DNA of 7,505 bases. Origin: Deinococcales bacterium. Lineage in GTDB: Bacteria; Deinococcota; Deinococci; Deinococcales; Deinococcaceae. The DNA is taken from NCBI GenBank assembly GCA_014378225.1, contig JACMOA010000317.1:1-7505 (forward strand), given 5' to 3'. The position numbers and the translations under genes were made by a program. Below the pieces are notes generated by a model. The model made no database searches. It saw nothing but the letters and a program-made list of their open reading frames with translations, and was not told where the DNA came from. Shown here piece by piece: positions 1-7,313 of the stretch (positions are counted from its first letter, which is position 1; each line of letters starts with the position of its first letter).

Positions 1-1
1 C

Positions 2-835
2 AACCGCTGGATTCAAGCCGATTTTCCGGTAACTTGGCGCTACATGCCCATTGATGAAGCTCGAGCCACGGGCGCAATGGCCCTGTTCGGTGAAAAATAC
101 GGCGACACCGTGCGTGTGGTCAGTGTGGACGGCGTGGTTCCGCTCGAGGGTGTTTCGTCCCCCCTTAACAAGGGGGGCGTTGTAAGCGCAGCGCACAACA
201 GGGGGATTCTCGTTTCTAGCAAAGAATTGTGTGGTGGTTGCCATGTCACTCGAACCGGAGAAATCGGCACTTTCGTACTCGTTTCCGAAGAGGGAACGGC
301 GGCGGGAGTGCGGCGGCTCGAGGGGTTGACCGGAGAAAGCGCGGTAACTTTTGTGCGCGAACAGCTCGAGACCCTGAACCACGCTTCGAGCCTGATTAAC
401 AGCAAACCGCTCGAGCTGCCGGACAGAATTATGGGTCTGCAAGCGCAAATCAAGGATTTAGGCCGCGAACTCGAGGGTTTGAAACGCAAACTGGCCGAGG
501 CGCAGATGGGCGGCGGCGGGGGCCAGAGTATTCGTGAGCTGGGAGGCTTCAAGGTGGCGGTGGCACAGCTCACGGGTGTGGAAGCGGGCGCTCTGCGCGA
601 CGCGGCAGACTCACTCATGAACAGCTCGAGCGCCGACATTGCCATCGTGGGTTCGGACGGCGCTTTGGCGGTTAAGGTCTCTAAAGATGCGGTGGCTCGA
701 GGGGCGCACGCGGGTCAACTGATTGGGAAATTGGCGGCAGCGGGCGGCGGTAAAGGCGGAGGACGGCCCGATATGGCTCAGGCCGGGGTCAAGGACGTGA
801 CGGCGGCAATGGCGGCGCTCGAGGGAGCTTTTTAA
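2..835 (+). CDS. alaS: Alanyl-tRNA synthetase, C-terminal part (5' end outside window)
   Basis: The enzyme attaches alanine to tRNA-Ala and clears mischarged Ser/Gly-tRNA in the cytoplasm. The frame is open from base 2 (NRWIQADFPVTWRYMPIDEA), so the ATG at 44 is internal; 277 residues are visible, about a third of a usual AlaRS. Seen: the end of the editing domain with the zinc motif CGGCH (codons 230-244; Cys and His are the family's metal ligands, and the fourth residue is Cys instead of the common Thr); the TRTGEIG and AAGVRR blocks; a charged, coiled-coil-like stretch near 420-510; then the glycine-rich DHHA1/C-Ala domain with GGGKGGGRPDMAQAG near 751-790. Odd: about 26 extra residues (codons about 140-217) sit between VVSVDG and SKELCGG. 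They are encoded by a palindromic repeat also present between nuoE and nuoF. The reading frame is kept, so the gene is probably active. The stop is TAA at 833-835. It converges on nuoF. Confidence 0.97.
   Translation, partial: NRWIQADFPVTWRYMPIDEARATGAMALFGEKYGDTVRVVSVDGVVPLEGVSSPLNKGGVVSAAHNRGILVSSKELCGGCHVTRTGEIGTFVLVSEEGTAAGVRRLEGLTGESAVTFVREQLETLNHASSLINSKPLELPDRIMGLQAQIKDLGRELEGLKRKLAEAQMGGGGGQSIRELGGFKVAVAQLTGVEAGALRDAADSLMNSSSADIAIVGSDGALAVKVSKDAVARGAHAGQLIGKLAAAGGGKGGGRPDMAQAGVKDVTAAMAALEGAF
140..217 (+). repeat. Palindromic repeat element inserted in frame in alaS
   Basis: Seen: CCCCCCTT (159-166) and AAGGGGGG (170-177) form an 8-bp stem with loop AAC. A second inverted pair follows, GTTGT (179-183)/ACAAC (195-199), and then GGGGGATTC (201-209). 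The core CCCCCTTAACAAGGGGG (160-176) and the GGGGGATTC end recur at 2373-2389 and 2412-2420 with a different middle hairpin of similar length (24 against 22 bases). The stretch translates as SPLNKGGVVSAAHNRGI and has no counterpart that I know of in other AlaRS. The exact edges are uncertain. A short GTTTC occurs on both sides (152-156, 212-216) and could be a target duplication or chance. Confidence 0.75.
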
Positions 836-890
836 ATATTTAGCTTGTTCGAGGGCGGATAGGCCCGTGAGCTACCGCTTTATCCAAGAC

Positions 891-929
891 CTCGAGCAGG
901 GTGTGTAAATGCTGGCGCACACCCTCGAG
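891..929. repeat. Hairpin in the alaS-nuoF convergent gap, capped by two CTCGAG sites
   Basis: GGGTGTG (899-905) pairs with CACACCC (918-924) across a 12-base loop. CTCGAG sites at 891-896 and 924-929 lie at its feet and can extend the stem past a small bulge. The structure is present on both strands, between the stops of two convergent genes, so it could end or protect either transcript. No T-run follows on either side, so it is not a standard intrinsic terminator. Confidence 0.5.
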
Positions 930-972
930 ATTCTCCAGAACCTCGAGATTATTGAACCTTAAAATATTCAGG

Positions 973-994
973 CCCAAACACTCGCGTGTCTGGG
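973..994 (-). terminator. Possible terminator after nuoF
   Basis: On the minus strand, 21 bases after the nuoF stop, CCCA-g-ACAC and GTGT-t-TGGG form an 8-bp stem with one mismatch (977/990) and a 4-base loop (982-985). The following sequence is only weakly T-rich (an ATATTTT stretch). Placement fits the end of the nuo transcript, but the T-tract is poor. The rest of 836-1015 shows no gene or tRNA. Confidence 0.4.
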
Positions 995-1015
995 TTCGCT
1001 ATAGTTTGTTCAAAT

Positions 1016-2350
<1,335 letters not shown>

Positions 2351-2365
2351 AAGTCTGTCTCCCTC

Positions 2366-2502
2366 AAAAGGACCCCCTTAACAAGGGGGTCTCGAGCGCT
2401 TTTTGCTCGAGGGGGGATTCAAAGCTTGAGCCAAAGCCTTGAATCTCCCTGCTCTTGAGCGCTTCGCTTTCAAGAGTTTCCCCCTTGTCAAAAGGGGACC
2501 TT
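2366..2502. repeat. Two inverted copies of the palindromic repeat between nuoE and nuoF
   Basis: Copy 1 (+ orientation, 2371-2420): GACCCCCTT/AAGGGGGTC is a perfect 9-bp stem with loop AAC (2371-2391). CTCGAGC (2391-2397) and GCTCGAG (2405-2411) form a second hairpin, then GGGGGATTC. Copy 2 is in the opposite orientation (2441-2499): GAATCTCCC (2441-2449), then CTCTTGA (2452-2458) pairing with TCAAGAG (2470-2476), then CCCCTT (2481-2486) pairing with AAGGGG (2492-2497). The copies face each other, and GATTCAA (2416-2422) pairs with TTGAATC (2439-2445). The nuoE-nuoF transcript would therefore carry several strong stems. The core matches the copy inside alaS. No ORF of note lies here. Confidence 0.8.
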
Positions 2503-2530
2503 AAAACCTTGCGCTCGAGCGTGAACGGTT

Positions 2531-3139
2531 CTATCCAGGCATCGGCAGCGGCTCGAGGTCAGCAGTTCGCCCACCCACCTCATTCTCGAGCGCGTCGAGT
2601 TGCTGACCTCCCTGCATGAACACCGGAACCCTGGTGTCTGGCACAAACTCGCCTCCATTTTTCAGGTGCTCGAGCAGGGTGTGCAGTTTCTTTCTGGTCA
2701 CGCACTCCGCGTAGCCGATGTCCGAGACTTGCAGCATGGGCGCGGTGCCGCAACTGCCCAGACACTCCACTTTTTGCACGCTGAAGAGCTTGTCCGGTGT
2801 AACCTCCCCCGGAACGGTCTCGAGCGTCTCGGTCAGGTCATCCCACAGCGCGTCCGAGCCAGCCAGAGCGCAGGACAGCGTGGCGCAGACCTGAATGTGC
2901 CACTTTCCGGTGGGAATGGTGTGATAGGTGCTGTAAAAGCTCATCACACTTTTGACCTCGGTGGCGGTGGTGCCTATCAAAGTGCTAATCTCTTCCATTT
3001 GCGCTTCTGGCACGTAACCCAGCGCGTTCTGAACTTCGCGTAGCAGAGGCATCAGCGCACTTCGGCGGCCCTGTTCGGTTTGGGGATATCTCGAGAAAAT
3101 ATCCTCGAGCACGGTTTGTTTATCGGTGAAGTAGGGCAA
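2531..3139 (-). CDS. nuoE: NADH-quinone oxidoreductase subunit E (2Fe-2S)
   Basis: NuoE is the thioredoxin-fold 2Fe-2S partner of NuoF in the NADH-oxidising module; it carries cluster N1a. Seen in 202 residues: an N-terminal helical region with ALGYVPEAQMEEI (40-52), the SVMSFYSTYH block (64-73), and the four cluster ligands C85 and C90 (VCATLSC) and C126 and C130 (ECLGSCGTAP). The C-terminal tail after about residue 165 is longer than in the shortest family members. The start is TTG at 3139-3137. GAGG lies six bases upstream and the next in-frame ATG is at residue 30, inside conserved sequence, so TTG is the best choice. That GAGG is the right half of a CTCGAG site plus one G. It follows the small ORF at 3158-3451 by 18 bases and precedes nuoF by 180. 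Six CTCGAG sites lie inside, five of them read as Leu-Glu. Confidence 0.96.
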   Translation of the reverse strand: MPYFTDKQTVLEDIFSRYPQTEQGRRSALMPLLREVQNALGYVPEAQMEEISTLIGTTATEVKSVMSFYSTYHTIPTGKWHIQVCATLSCALAGSDALWDDLTETLETVPGEVTPDKLFSVQKVECLGSCGTAPMLQVSDIGYAECVTRKKLHTLLEHLKNGGEFVPDTRVPVFMQGGQQLDALENEVGGRTADLEPLPMPG

Positions 3140-3145
3140 AATTTA

Positions 3146-3149
3146 CCTC
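3146..3149 (-). promoter_or_regulatory. Ribosome binding site of nuoE, formed from a CTCGAG site
   Basis: On the minus strand the sequence reads CTCGAGGTAAATT and then TTG. GAGG is the only Shine-Dalgarno-like stretch before nuoE, and it overlaps the palindrome at 3147-3152. It supports the TTG start. Confidence 0.6.
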
Positions 3150-3157
3150 GAGGTGAG

Positions 3158-3451
3158 TTATGCGCTTTTCTGGAGTGCGGGCGTAGATGGTCTGACTCGA
3201 GTGACGGGTTTGAGCACCTGTCCAGTCTCAAAATCTACGAAATACTTGCGTTCCGTTTCGTCGTGACGGCTGAGATAACGGTCTATAGAGTTTTGAATCT
3301 GCTCTACTCTTTTTATCGTGGGACGCTCCATCAACCGTAAAATCTCTCCATTCTGGTCTTCAGTAATTCGTGCTGGGACACCATGAATAACCACCTCCAG
3401 CGTTTTACCCGCTCGAGTTTGGGTTTTGTAAGTGTAGTCAATAGGTTGCAT
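3158..3451 (-). CDS. Small hypothetical protein, possible YgiT-like antitoxin without zinc cysteines
   Basis: The product has 97 residues and I do not recognise a firm family. Residues 14-36 (AGKTLEVVIHGVPARITEDQNGE) resemble the strand pattern of YgiT-type antitoxins (a basic or polar strand, then VPARxxE..GE), but the paired Cys motifs of that family are missing; the protein has no Cys at all. Residues 41-68 are charged and probably helical, followed by YFVDFETGQVL (70-80) and a basic tail. It starts with ATG at 3451-3449, five bases after the stop of the 141-residue ORF, and has no clear ribosome site, which suggests translational coupling. It has two CTCGAG sites, both in an x-Arg frame. 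Pairing with the upstream ORF suggests a toxin-antitoxin-type unit; this is an inference. It is not a complex I subunit that I know of. Confidence 0.6.
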   Translation of the reverse strand: MQPIDYTYKTQTRAGKTLEVVIHGVPARITEDQNGEILRLMERPTIKRVEQIQNSIDRYLSRHDETERKYFVDFETGQVLKPVTRVRPSTPALQKSA

Positions 3452-3456
3452 AAGCT

Positions 3457-3882
3457 TTATTTTGAGGCGTGGGCGGTGACATAAAAATAACTACCCTTCC
3501 AACTGACTTTGACTTTGAGTTTACGCCCGCTTTTCAAAGTGCCGAAAAAGCTAATTCCCGTAGGCCGATCTCCTCGAACTTTCCAGATATCTTTTTCTAC
3601 AGTGGTTCCGTACAAGACAATGAAATCTAAATCTTCAATGGTAAAAGTGCGCTGTCCTGAACGTTGTGCGGCGTGCGAGAAGTCACTCATGATGATTCGT
3701 TCGTCTCGAGCGGCTTTGCGAATACGAGCAATTTCCTCGCGGGTGGGAAAGTCTGTAGCTAAATCAAACACTTGCTCGAGGGTTAAAACAAGTGTATCCG
3801 TTTCTTGCTCTGGAGTATCTGAAGAGTTTTCTAAAACCTCAAGCGCCGTCAAGAACTCTTGCAAGTCCTCCTCGTCACCCAT
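3457..3882 (-). CDS. Small hypothetical protein, DUF4258-like (toxin-type fold)
   Basis: The product has 141 residues. The first 60 are acidic (MGDEEDLQEF...) and partly helical. Residues about 62-138 follow the DUF4258 layout as I remember it: SDFSHAAQR (66-74; His70 and Arg74 sit where the family has its H..xR motif), an acidic helix TIEDLDFIVLYG (81-92), then strands with GISFFGTLKSGRKLKVKVSW (109-128) and YFYVTAH (132-138). DUF4258 proteins are often toxin-like partners of small antitoxins. The ATG at 3882-3880 directly follows the nuoD stop (TAAATG), with a weak AGG just before, so it should be translationally coupled to nuoD. The small ORF at 3158-3451 follows after five bases. It might instead be an unrelated RNA-binding-like protein; family assignment is by eye only. 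Confidence 0.6.
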   Translation of the reverse strand: MGDEEDLQEFLTALEVLENSSDTPEQETDTLVLTLEQVFDLATDFPTREEIARIRKAARDERIIMSDFSHAAQRSGQRTFTIEDLDFIVLYGTTVEKDIWKVRGDRPTGISFFGTLKSGRKLKVKVSWKGSYFYVTAHASK

Positions 3883-5103
3883 TTACCTGTCCACATCGCC
3901 CATCACTGGGTCCAGCGAAGCCAGGACTGCAATCAAATCGGCAAACTGCCCCCCCACTCCTGCGTACTCGAGGGCCTGTAAATTCACAAAACTGGGAGCG
4001 CGAATCTTGACCCGGTAAGGCATACTGCCGCCGTCCGAGATGATGTAATAGCCCACTTCCCCTCGAGCGGATTCAATGGGTACATACACCTCACCTACGG
4101 GCGGGTGAAACCCCTCCGTAACCAGTTTGAAGTGGTGAATCACCGCTTCCATGCTGGTCTCGAGTTCTTCACGGGGTGGCAAACTGATTTTGCGGTTGGG
4201 GTCCTTGACCGGGCCAGGTTCCAGGCGCTCGAGGGCCTGAGACACAATCTTGGCGCTTTCCCGCATCTCCTCGAGCCGCATCCGAAAACGCTCGAAACAA
4301 TCTCCGGCGGTGGCAGTAGGGATTTTAAAATCAAAGGTTTCAAAGCCACAGTAAGGGTTGGCTTTACGGTGGTCCAGCGCCACACCGCTGGCCCGTAAGT
4401 TGGCCCCAGTGAGACCCCAATCCAGCGCCTGCTCAGGGGTAATCACGCCCACGCCTTTGGTGCGGGCCAAAAAGATGGGATTGTTCAGAAACATATTCTG
4501 ATACTCGTCCACCGCACTTCCAAATTTCGCGCAGAATGCCTGTACAGTTTCAATCCAGCCGTCCGGGATGTCCTGAGATAGGCCACCCACCCTAAAATAT
4601 CCCTGGTTCATACGGTAGCCGCACACGTCCTCGAAGATGTCCTGAAGCGCTTCTTTTTCGCGGAAAGTGTAGAAAAACAGGGTGAGTGCGCCCAGGTCCA
4701 GCATTCCGGTGCCAATCATCACCAGGTGGCTCTGAATGCGACCCAGTTCATGCAGGATGACCCGCACCAGATTCGCTCGAGCGGGAATTTCGGCCCCAAT
4801 CAGTTTTTCCACGCTGAGTACGTAGGCCAGCTCGTGTCCAAAGCTGTGCAGATAGTCGGTGCGCGGCGCGTAGGTCACCCCCTGCTGGTAGGTACGGTTC
4901 TCGAAGGTTTTCTCAAAACCGGTGTGCAGGTAGCCCATGTGGTTTTGCACTTTGGTGATGAACTCGCCGTCCATGTGGATGACCAGACGCAAAACCCCGT
5001 GGGTACTGGGATGCTGCGGCCCTACATTCAGCACCATTTCCTCGGTGTGCAGCAAACTGGTCGGACCCTCGAGTGCGGTTTCGGGTATTTGGGCCAGGGT
5101 CAT
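3883..5103 (-). CDS. nuoD: NADH-quinone oxidoreductase subunit D (49 kDa)
   Basis: NuoD forms, with NuoB, the cavity where quinone is reduced next to cluster N2, on the cytoplasmic face of complex I. It descends from the large subunit of NiFe hydrogenases. The protein has 406 residues, the usual length. Seen: [12 protein letters not shown] (28-39) with H31 and H35 near the quinone head group, and Y84 in RTDYLHSF, which corresponds to the quinone-contacting Tyr of the family; also [10 protein letters not shown] (117-126) and the C-terminal block from [11 protein letters not shown] to [22 protein letters not shown]. The hydrogenase Ni-binding cysteines are absent, as expected. The ATG at 5103-5101 has a full AGGAGG five bases upstream. 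The stop abuts the start of the DUF4258-like ORF. Seven CTCGAG sites lie inside, but none between 4276 and 4775, a block of high conservation. Confidence 0.98.
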   Translation of the reverse strand: MTLAQIPETALEGPTSLLHTEEMVLNVGPQHPSTHGVLRLVIHMDGEFITKVQNHMGYLHTGFEKTFENRTYQQGVTYAPRTDYLHSFGHELAYVLSVEKLIGAEIPARANLVRVILHELGRIQSHLVMIGTGMLDLGALTLFFYTFREKEALQDIFEDVCGYRMNQGYFRVGGLSQDIPDGWIETVQAFCAKFGSAVDEYQNMFLNNPIFLARTKGVGVITPEQALDWGLTGANLRASGVALDHRKANPYCGFETFDFKIPTATAGDCFERFRMRLEEMRESAKIVSQALERLEPGPVKDPNRKISLPPREELETSMEAVIHHFKLVTEGFHPPVGEVYVPIESARGEVGYYIISDGGSMPYRVKIRAPSFVNLQALEYAGVGGQFADLIAVLASLDPVMGDVDR

Positions 5104-5254
5104 AGGGTCCTCCTATTGGGAGTGGAGAGGCAGGGGAGCAAGGGAGCAGGGGCAGAGCTAAGCCTATGCTCGAGCTTGAAGTTAAAGCCATCCCCCCATC
5201 TCTCGAGCGAAACCGCACAAACAAGCGCCCTCGAGTGCAGCAAACACCCCGACA
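5104..5254. other. nuoC-nuoD spacer with short tandem repeat
   Basis: This 151-base gap holds the nuoD ribosome site (AGGAGG, 5109-5114 on the minus strand) and three imperfect 8-base units: GGGGAGCA (5133-5140), AGGGAGCA (5141-5148) and GGGGCAGA (5149-5156). Three CTCGAG sites follow at 5169, 5202 and 5230. No ORF or hairpin of note is seen. Confidence 0.5.
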
Positions 5255-5866
5255 TCACGCTTTCACCTTCTCGACATTCGCGGTAAACACCTCGAGCGTG
5301 GGGGGAAGCGGTGCAGAACTGGTTCCGGCACGCTCTCCACCTTTGTATCCGCTGAGGCCCCGGTCTTTTCCGGTCACGCCTGCGCGAAAGGTGGAAGGGT
5401 CAAGAAAACGCCCGTCGTTAAATAGCGTGGGAGACTCGCCCAGCGGAAAATCTTTGCGTAAAGGGTGGCCCTCCAAATCTTCGGGGGTGAGCACTTTACG
5501 TAAATCAGGGTGCTCGTCAAACACCACACCCACCAAATCGTAGACTTCGCGCTCGAGGTAGTTAGCGGCTTTCCACACGCTGTAAAGCGAGGGTAAAGTC
5601 TCGCCGTCCTCGAGAAAGACTTTGAGAAACACTCGAGCGTTTTCCCCCAGGTGGTACAGGTTGTAAATGACCGCAAAACGGGCGGGCTGCTTCACCGTGA
5701 ACTCGAGGTAGTCTACCCCCACAATGTCCAGCAAATACCACTCTTCACGCTGAAGCTGCTCGGCGGTGTCTTTGAGTTTTGCAGGTGAAACGATTGCAGT
5801 CGTCTCGAGCGCACCTTCCTGCCACTCGAGGCCCGCGTTTCTGAGCAGGGTTTTGGTGTTGTTCAT
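5255..5866 (-). CDS. nuoC: NADH-quinone oxidoreductase subunit C (30 kDa)
   Basis: NuoC is the 30-kDa subunit of the connecting module; it braces NuoD and NuoB and carries no cofactor. From the chosen start it has 203 residues, close to the Thermus homologue. Seen: the family signature at residues 101-142, NYLEREVYDLVGVVFDEHP followed by DLRKVLTPEDLEGHPLRKDFPL, and an upstream alpha/beta region with LLDIVGVDY (45-53). The start is ATG at 5866-5864, because GGAG lies five bases before it. The longer options (TTG at 5899, ATG at 5881) have no ribosome site and add poorly conserved residues. The C-terminal 40 residues (GYKGGERAGTSSAPLPP...) look disordered. Seven CTCGAG sites lie inside, six of them read as Leu-Glu, the densest use among the nuo genes. 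It lies 197 bases after nuoB and 151 before nuoD. Confidence 0.96.
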   Translation of the reverse strand: MNNTKTLLRNAGLEWQEGALETTAIVSPAKLKDTAEQLQREEWYLLDIVGVDYLEFTVKQPARFAVIYNLYHLGENARVFLKVFLEDGETLPSLYSVWKAANYLEREVYDLVGVVFDEHPDLRKVLTPEDLEGHPLRKDFPLGESPTLFNDGRFLDPSTFRAGVTGKDRGLSGYKGGERAGTSSAPLPPTLEVFTANVEKVKA

Positions 5867-5888
5867 AAATACTCCGGTCATGACTTTT

Positions 5889-5928
5889 GTCTTGGACAAA
5901 GCGGCACTGTCTTGGCGAAAACGGCACC
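5889..5928. repeat. Tandem pair of 20-base repeats before nuoC
   Basis: Bases 5889-5908 and 5909-5928 match at 16 of 20 positions, both beginning GTCTTGG and carrying CGGCAC near the end. GTCTTGAG then recurs at 5946 and 6009. The tandem pair lies just upstream of the nuoC ribosome site. Confidence 0.6.
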
Positions 5929-5982
5929 CCGTAGGGCCTCGCCGCGTCTTGAGCAGGACGACACCCGACGGGCCTACTCGCC
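5922..5982. repeat. Pair of G+C-rich direct repeats in the nuoB-nuoC gap
   Basis: On the minus strand, GGCGAGTAGGCCC followed by GTCGGGTGTCG (5982-5959) and GGCGAGGCCC followed by TACGGGGTGCCG (5943-5922) are two versions of one unit, differing by a three-base indel and a few substitutions. Each can fold into a short GGCCC/GGG-type stem. They resemble the small extragenic G+C-rich repeats common in bacterial chromosomes; the family is not identified. Confidence 0.45.
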
Positions 5983-6000
5983 TATTCGGGCCTGTCCGCG

Positions 6001-6062
6001 AGTTTTGAGTCTTGAGTTCTGTCCCAGGTTTGCTCGAGCCGTTTTAAGCTCATCACTCAAAA

Positions 6063-6064
<2 letters not shown>
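6001..6064. repeat. 10-base inverted repeat overlapping the nuoB stop
   Basis: AGTTTTGAGT (6001-6010) and ACTCAAAACT (6055-6064) are perfect inverted copies 44 bases apart. The right arm overlaps the nuoB stop codon (6063-6065). The interior holds a CTCGAG at 6033 and a shorter TTGAGT repeat. It could be an mRNA stem-loop after nuoB or the ends of a tiny non-coding element; there is no T-run for a terminator. Confidence 0.5.
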
Positions 6065-6599
<535 letters not shown>

Positions 6600-6601
6600 G
6601 T

Positions 6602-6616
6602 GTCACCTCCGGTGAC
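6602..6616 (-). promoter_or_regulatory. Hairpin containing the nuoB ribosome binding site
   Basis: GTCACC (6602-6607) and GGTGAC (6611-6616) form a perfect 6-bp stem with a 3-base loop. On the mRNA the Shine-Dalgarno stretch GGAGGTGA is the loop plus one arm, ending three bases before the ATG. It could lower nuoB translation until opened; the stem is short, so the effect is uncertain. Confidence 0.45.
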
Positions 6617-6704
6617 GCAGGAAGCTCAGGGCGGAGGGCAGTGAGCGACAAAAAGTTTTGGCTTAGAGGTCGAGTACATTCGTCCTTCTGCGGCGCAAAT
6701 CGCT

Positions 6705-7058
6705 TCATTTCCAATCCAGAACTTTCTTACCCCGCACGTACAAATAGCCCACCAGCACCAGAATCACAAAGGTGAGAGCTTCCCAGAAGGCAAAAACGCC
6801 CAGTTTTTTGTAAGCCACCGCCAGCGGGTAGAAAAACGCGGTTTCGATGTCGAAGATGATAAACAACATTCCCACCAGATAAAAATGAACCGGAAAGCGT
6901 TCACGGGCGGTTCCCACCGGGTCGTTGCCGGATTCATAAGGCATCAACTTGGCTTTGGTGGGCTTTTTGGGGCCAAAAATAGCGCTCACAATCAGCGCCA
7001 GCAGCCCGATGCCGCCAGCAACCAGCAGCATCAAAAGAACATTTGCATAATCTCCCAC
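6705..7058 (-). CDS. nuoA: NADH-quinone oxidoreductase subunit A
   Basis: NuoA is a three-helix inner-membrane subunit beside the quinone cavity, linking the peripheral and membrane arms. The 117 residues give membrane segments at about 6-28, 57-79 and 87-108. The long cytoplasmic loop between helices 1 and 2 carries the family motif YESGNDPVGTARERF (41-55), and helix 2 has FIIFDIETAFFYP (66-78) with the conserved acidic D70 and E72. The start is GTG at 7058-7056, with AGGAG seven bases upstream; the next Met (residue 10) is inside helix 1. It is the first nuo gene of the cluster, 255 bases after the pseudouridine synthase gene. It has no CTCGAG site at all, unlike every other gene here. Confidence 0.97.
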   Translation of the reverse strand: MGDYANVLLMLLVAGGIGLLALIVSAIFGPKKPTKAKLMPYESGNDPVGTARERFPVHFYLVGMLFIIFDIETAFFYPLAVAYKKLGVFAFWEALTFVILVLVGYLYVRGKKVLDWK

Positions 7059-7137
7059 GGTGTGGCTCCTTGTACGCTCGAGCGGTCAACTCGTGCTTAT
7101 TTTCACGAACTAATGGGTACAACTCGAGGAGAGAGAC

Positions 7138-7167
7138 TTTATATTCGAGGTTTGACAGTCTCGAGAA
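7138..7167 (-). promoter_or_regulatory. Weak candidate promoter for nuoA
   Basis: On the minus strand TATAAA (7143-7138) could be a -10 box, with a poor -35 (TTCTCG, 7167-7162) 18 bases upstream. Transcription would begin about 70 bases before the nuoA start. The -35 matches only about half of the consensus, so nuoA may instead be read from the upstream gene or from a promoter I cannot see. The rest of 7183-7313 shows nothing clear. Confidence 0.25.
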
Positions 7168-7182
7168 CGGGTTCGCTATAAC
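7152..7182 (+). promoter_or_regulatory. Sigma-70-like promoter pointing away from nuoA
   Basis: TTGACA (7152-7157, perfect -35) and TATAAC (7177-7182) are separated by 19 bases, slightly longer than the usual 17. It faces the + strand, towards the 3' end of the pseudouridine synthase gene, where no convincing + strand gene begins. GAGGTT (7147-7152) and AACCTC (7180-7185) flank it as an inverted pair. It could make an antisense RNA or be a chance match. Confidence 0.35.
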
Positions 7183-7313
7183 CTCATTTAACCACAGCTC
7201 GAGCGTAAAAACAATGTGAATTTTGGTTCGCGGGAGATTGAAAGACCGGGCTTTGAGCGACTGGTGATGCAACGATTTATTTTGCTTGAAGAGAGTATGA
7301 AACACAAAGACTT

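Noticed and set aside
40..645. Long minus-strand ORF opposite alaS
   Set aside because: It is low-complexity Ser/Pro/Arg sequence antisense to a clear AlaRS frame; a shadow.
44..835. ATG at 44 as the true start of the alaS product
   Set aside because: The frame is open to base 2 and the upstream residues (NRWIQADFPVTWRY) fit AlaRS, so the gene is cut by the window edge.
836..1015. tRNA or other RNA gene in the alaS-nuoF gap
   Set aside because: Stems are present but no cloverleaf, no T-arm motif and no CCA end could be laid out.
2351..2530. Insertion sequence between nuoE and nuoF
   Set aside because: The stretch is 180 bases with no transposase ORF; it is explained by two small non-coding repeat copies.
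2600..3043. Plus-strand ORF opposite nuoE
   Set aside because: Antisense to well-supported NuoE with all its cysteines; no recognisable protein pattern.
3509..4018. Plus-strand ORF opposite the DUF4258-like ORF and the end of nuoD
   Set aside because: Ser/Lys-rich shadow without a ribosome site, crossing two better-supported genes.
4726..5286. Plus-strand ORF opposite nuoD and the nuoC-nuoD gap
   Set aside because: Antisense to conserved NuoD; the translation shows no family pattern.
5255..5899. Longer nuoC starting at TTG 5899 or ATG 5881
   Set aside because: Neither has a ribosome site, while ATG 5866 has GGAG at correct spacing and fits family length.
7084..7089. TTGACC on the minus strand as the nuoA -35 box
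   Set aside because: The matching -10 would fall on the nuoA ribosome site and transcription would begin inside the gene.
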